This document shows positions 4,661 through 5,491 of a stretch of DNA of 5,491 nucleotides, one piece after another. Source of the stretch: Methanomassiliicoccaceae archaeon (lineage in GTDB: Archaea; Thermoplasmatota; Thermoplasmata; Methanomassiliicoccales; Methanomethylophilaceae). The stretch's first letter is position 1; each line of letters begins with the position of its first letter. The notes below the pieces were generated by a model, which searched no databases, was not told where the DNA came from, and saw nothing but the letters and a program-made list of their open reading frames with translations. The stretch covers positions 13,791 through 19,281 of the forward strand of contig WRNL01000013.1 in NCBI GenBank assembly GCA_009776625.1, in the 5' to 3' direction. Made by a program: the position numbers and the translations under genes.

Positions 4661-5212
4661 ATGACAATAGCAGGGAAAATCGAAAGCACCATCGCCATCC
4701 CCGGCGGGGTCTCCGTCTCCATGAGCGGGGAGACCGTGGTGGTCAAGGGACCGAGGGGCGAACTGAGCAGAAACTTTGCGTACCCCCGCATCATTATTGC
4801 CATCGGAGAAGGGACGGTAAGCGTGAGCAGCGAGTACCCGAGGACAAAGGACAAGGCAATGGTCGGCACGTTCGCGGCCCATATCAGCAACATGATAAAA
4901 GGGGTCACGGTAGGTTTCACATACACCCTTAAGATAGTGTTCTCCCACTTCCCGATGAAGGTGACAGTGAAGGACGGCCGCGTGGAGATCAACAACTACA
5001 TGGGCGGCCACGCCCCCCGGTACGCGGACATCGTCGGAGGGTGCAAGGTCACCGTCAACGGCGCGGACGTCACCGTGGAGGGGAACAGCATAGAGGCATG
5101 CGGGCAGACGTCGGCCAACATAGAGCGGGCGACGTCCAGGCTCGGGTTCGACAAGAGGATCTTCCAGGACGGGATATACCTCGTCCACAGGTCGCAGAAG
5201 GTGAAAGAATGA
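4661..5212 (+). CDS. rpl6: 50S ribosomal protein L6 (uL6)
   Basis: L6 is a large-subunit protein near the sarcin-ricin loop and the factor-binding site. It is built from two similar alpha/beta repeats. The product is 183 residues. The first repeat shows IPGGVSVSMSGETVVVKGPRG (about 13-33, written here without its last residues' context) and RTKDKAMVGTFAAHISNMIK (about 61-80). The second shows the archaeal GFTYTLKIVFSHFPMKV (about 85-101), INNYMGGHAPR (about 110-120) and the strongly conserved GQTSANIERATSRLGFDKR (about 148-166) with FQDGIYLV near the end. ATG 4661 lies 9 bases after the S8 stop, with TGAGGA upstream. The first third uses somewhat more A/T-rich codons than its neighbours, but the protein is a normal family member. 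The stop overlaps the next start by four bases (ATGA). Confidence 0.95.
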   Translation: MTIAGKIESTIAIPGGVSVSMSGETVVVKGPRGELSRNFAYPRIIIAIGEGTVSVSSEYPRTKDKAMVGTFAAHISNMIKGVTVGFTYTLKIVFSHFPMKVTVKDGRVEINNYMGGHAPRYADIVGGCKVTVNGADVTVEGNSIEACGQTSANIERATSRLGFDKRIFQDGIYLVHRSQKVKE

Positions 5213-5491
5213 GCGTCAAGACACTGAGGGACCTGCCGGGCCTCAAAGACGAGAACATAGCCGAGCTGGAGCAGATAGGGATCACCTCCCTGCCCGAGCT
5301 CAGGGACGCCGTGATGGACAGCGCCAGGGCCAAAGAGGTCATCAAGAACCTGTCCGGCGTCGGGCCGAAGACGGTCGAGGGCTGGAGGGCGCTCCTCCAG
5401 GACGGCGCGCAGGAGCAGAAGGCCGACGCGCCGGACGTCGTGGTGGTAGAGGGGCCCGAGGAGCCCGAGGGCGGGACGGAGATCGTGGAGG
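5209..5491 (+). CDS. rpl32e: 50S ribosomal protein L32e (eL32), 5' part with helix-hairpin-helix N-terminal region
   Basis: The frame is open from ATG 5209 to the window edge (94 residues seen), with AGGTGA at 5199-5204 four bases upstream and a 4-base overlap with the L6 stop. No part of the conserved L32e core is visible. The assignment rests on position after L6, where archaea carry L32e, and on an N-terminal extension of the kind known from some euryarchaeal L32e proteins such as those of haloarchaea. Residues 5-35 (LRDLPGLKDENIAELEQIGI onward) and 43-63 (EVIKNLSGVGPKTVEGWRALL) look like two helix-hairpin-helix units, the second with the GVGPKT turn. From about residue 65 the chain becomes acidic and low in complexity (VVVVEGPEEPEGG), like a flexible linker. 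The alternative is a stand-alone helix-hairpin-helix protein. Confidence 0.8.
   Translation, partial: MSVKTLRDLPGLKDENIAELEQIGITSLPELRDAVMDSARAKEVIKNLSGVGPKTVEGWRALLQDGAQEQKADAPDVVVVEGPEEPEGGTEIVE

Noticed and set aside
4084..4995. A 303-codon open frame on the minus strand across S14, S8 and L6
   Set aside because: It is antisense to three conserved genes and shows no domain or Shine-Dalgarno support. Its apparent hydrophobic stretches are what reversed ribosomal codons give.
1..5491. CRISPR arrays, insertion sequences, tRNA or rRNA genes, integrases or defence genes
   Set aside because: None seen. The window is filled edge to edge by conserved translation genes in the standard archaeal order, leaving no room for an undescribed system.

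Overview
The window is an uninterrupted stretch of the archaeal S10–spc ribosomal-protein gene cluster. Fourteen genes lie on the + strand, all in one direction, and most are separated by 10 bases or fewer or overlap by 1 to 4 bases. The order is L22 (3' part only), S3, L29, aIF1/SUI1, RNase P component 1 (Rpp29), S17, L14, L24, S4e, L5, S14, S8, L6 and the 5' part of L32e. L32e, S4e, SUI1 and Rpp29 in these positions mark the archaeal version of the cluster. The DNA is GC-rich. Arginine is mostly AGG and isoleucine is often ATA. Twelve of the 13 visible stops are TGA, one is TAA and none is TAG. Together with the short Rpp29 and a helix-hairpin-helix region at the start of L32e, this suggests a euryarchaeote of the Thermoplasmata / Methanomassiliicoccales type. 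That placement is an inference from protein style and codon use, not from a search.

Layout: 1-1214 holds the end of the S10-like part (L22, S3, L29). Positions 1214-1769 hold two non-ribosomal translation genes: a zinc-ribbon aIF1 used in start-codon selection, and an RNase P protein used in tRNA 5' processing. Positions 1775-5212 hold the spc-like part (S17, L14, L24, S4e, L5, S14, S8, L6). L32e begins at 5209 and runs off the right edge. S14 (48 codons, 4105-4251) is easily missed because it is so short.

The genes appear to form one transcript read by translational coupling. Almost every start has a GGAGG- or GAGGTG-type Shine-Dalgarno sequence placed in the end of the preceding gene or across its stop codon. 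I see no convincing internal promoter, terminator, RNA gene, mobile element, CRISPR array or non-coding stretch longer than about 20 bases.

This is an ordinary, deeply conserved housekeeping region, and I find no new system in it. The observation most worth checking is an in-phase A AAA AAG heptamer at the end of the Rpp29 gene. A -1 slip there would read straight into S17. Lesser points are three start-codon decisions, the acidic Pro/Ala tail of S3, the helix-hairpin-helix segment of L32e and the absence of TAG stops.
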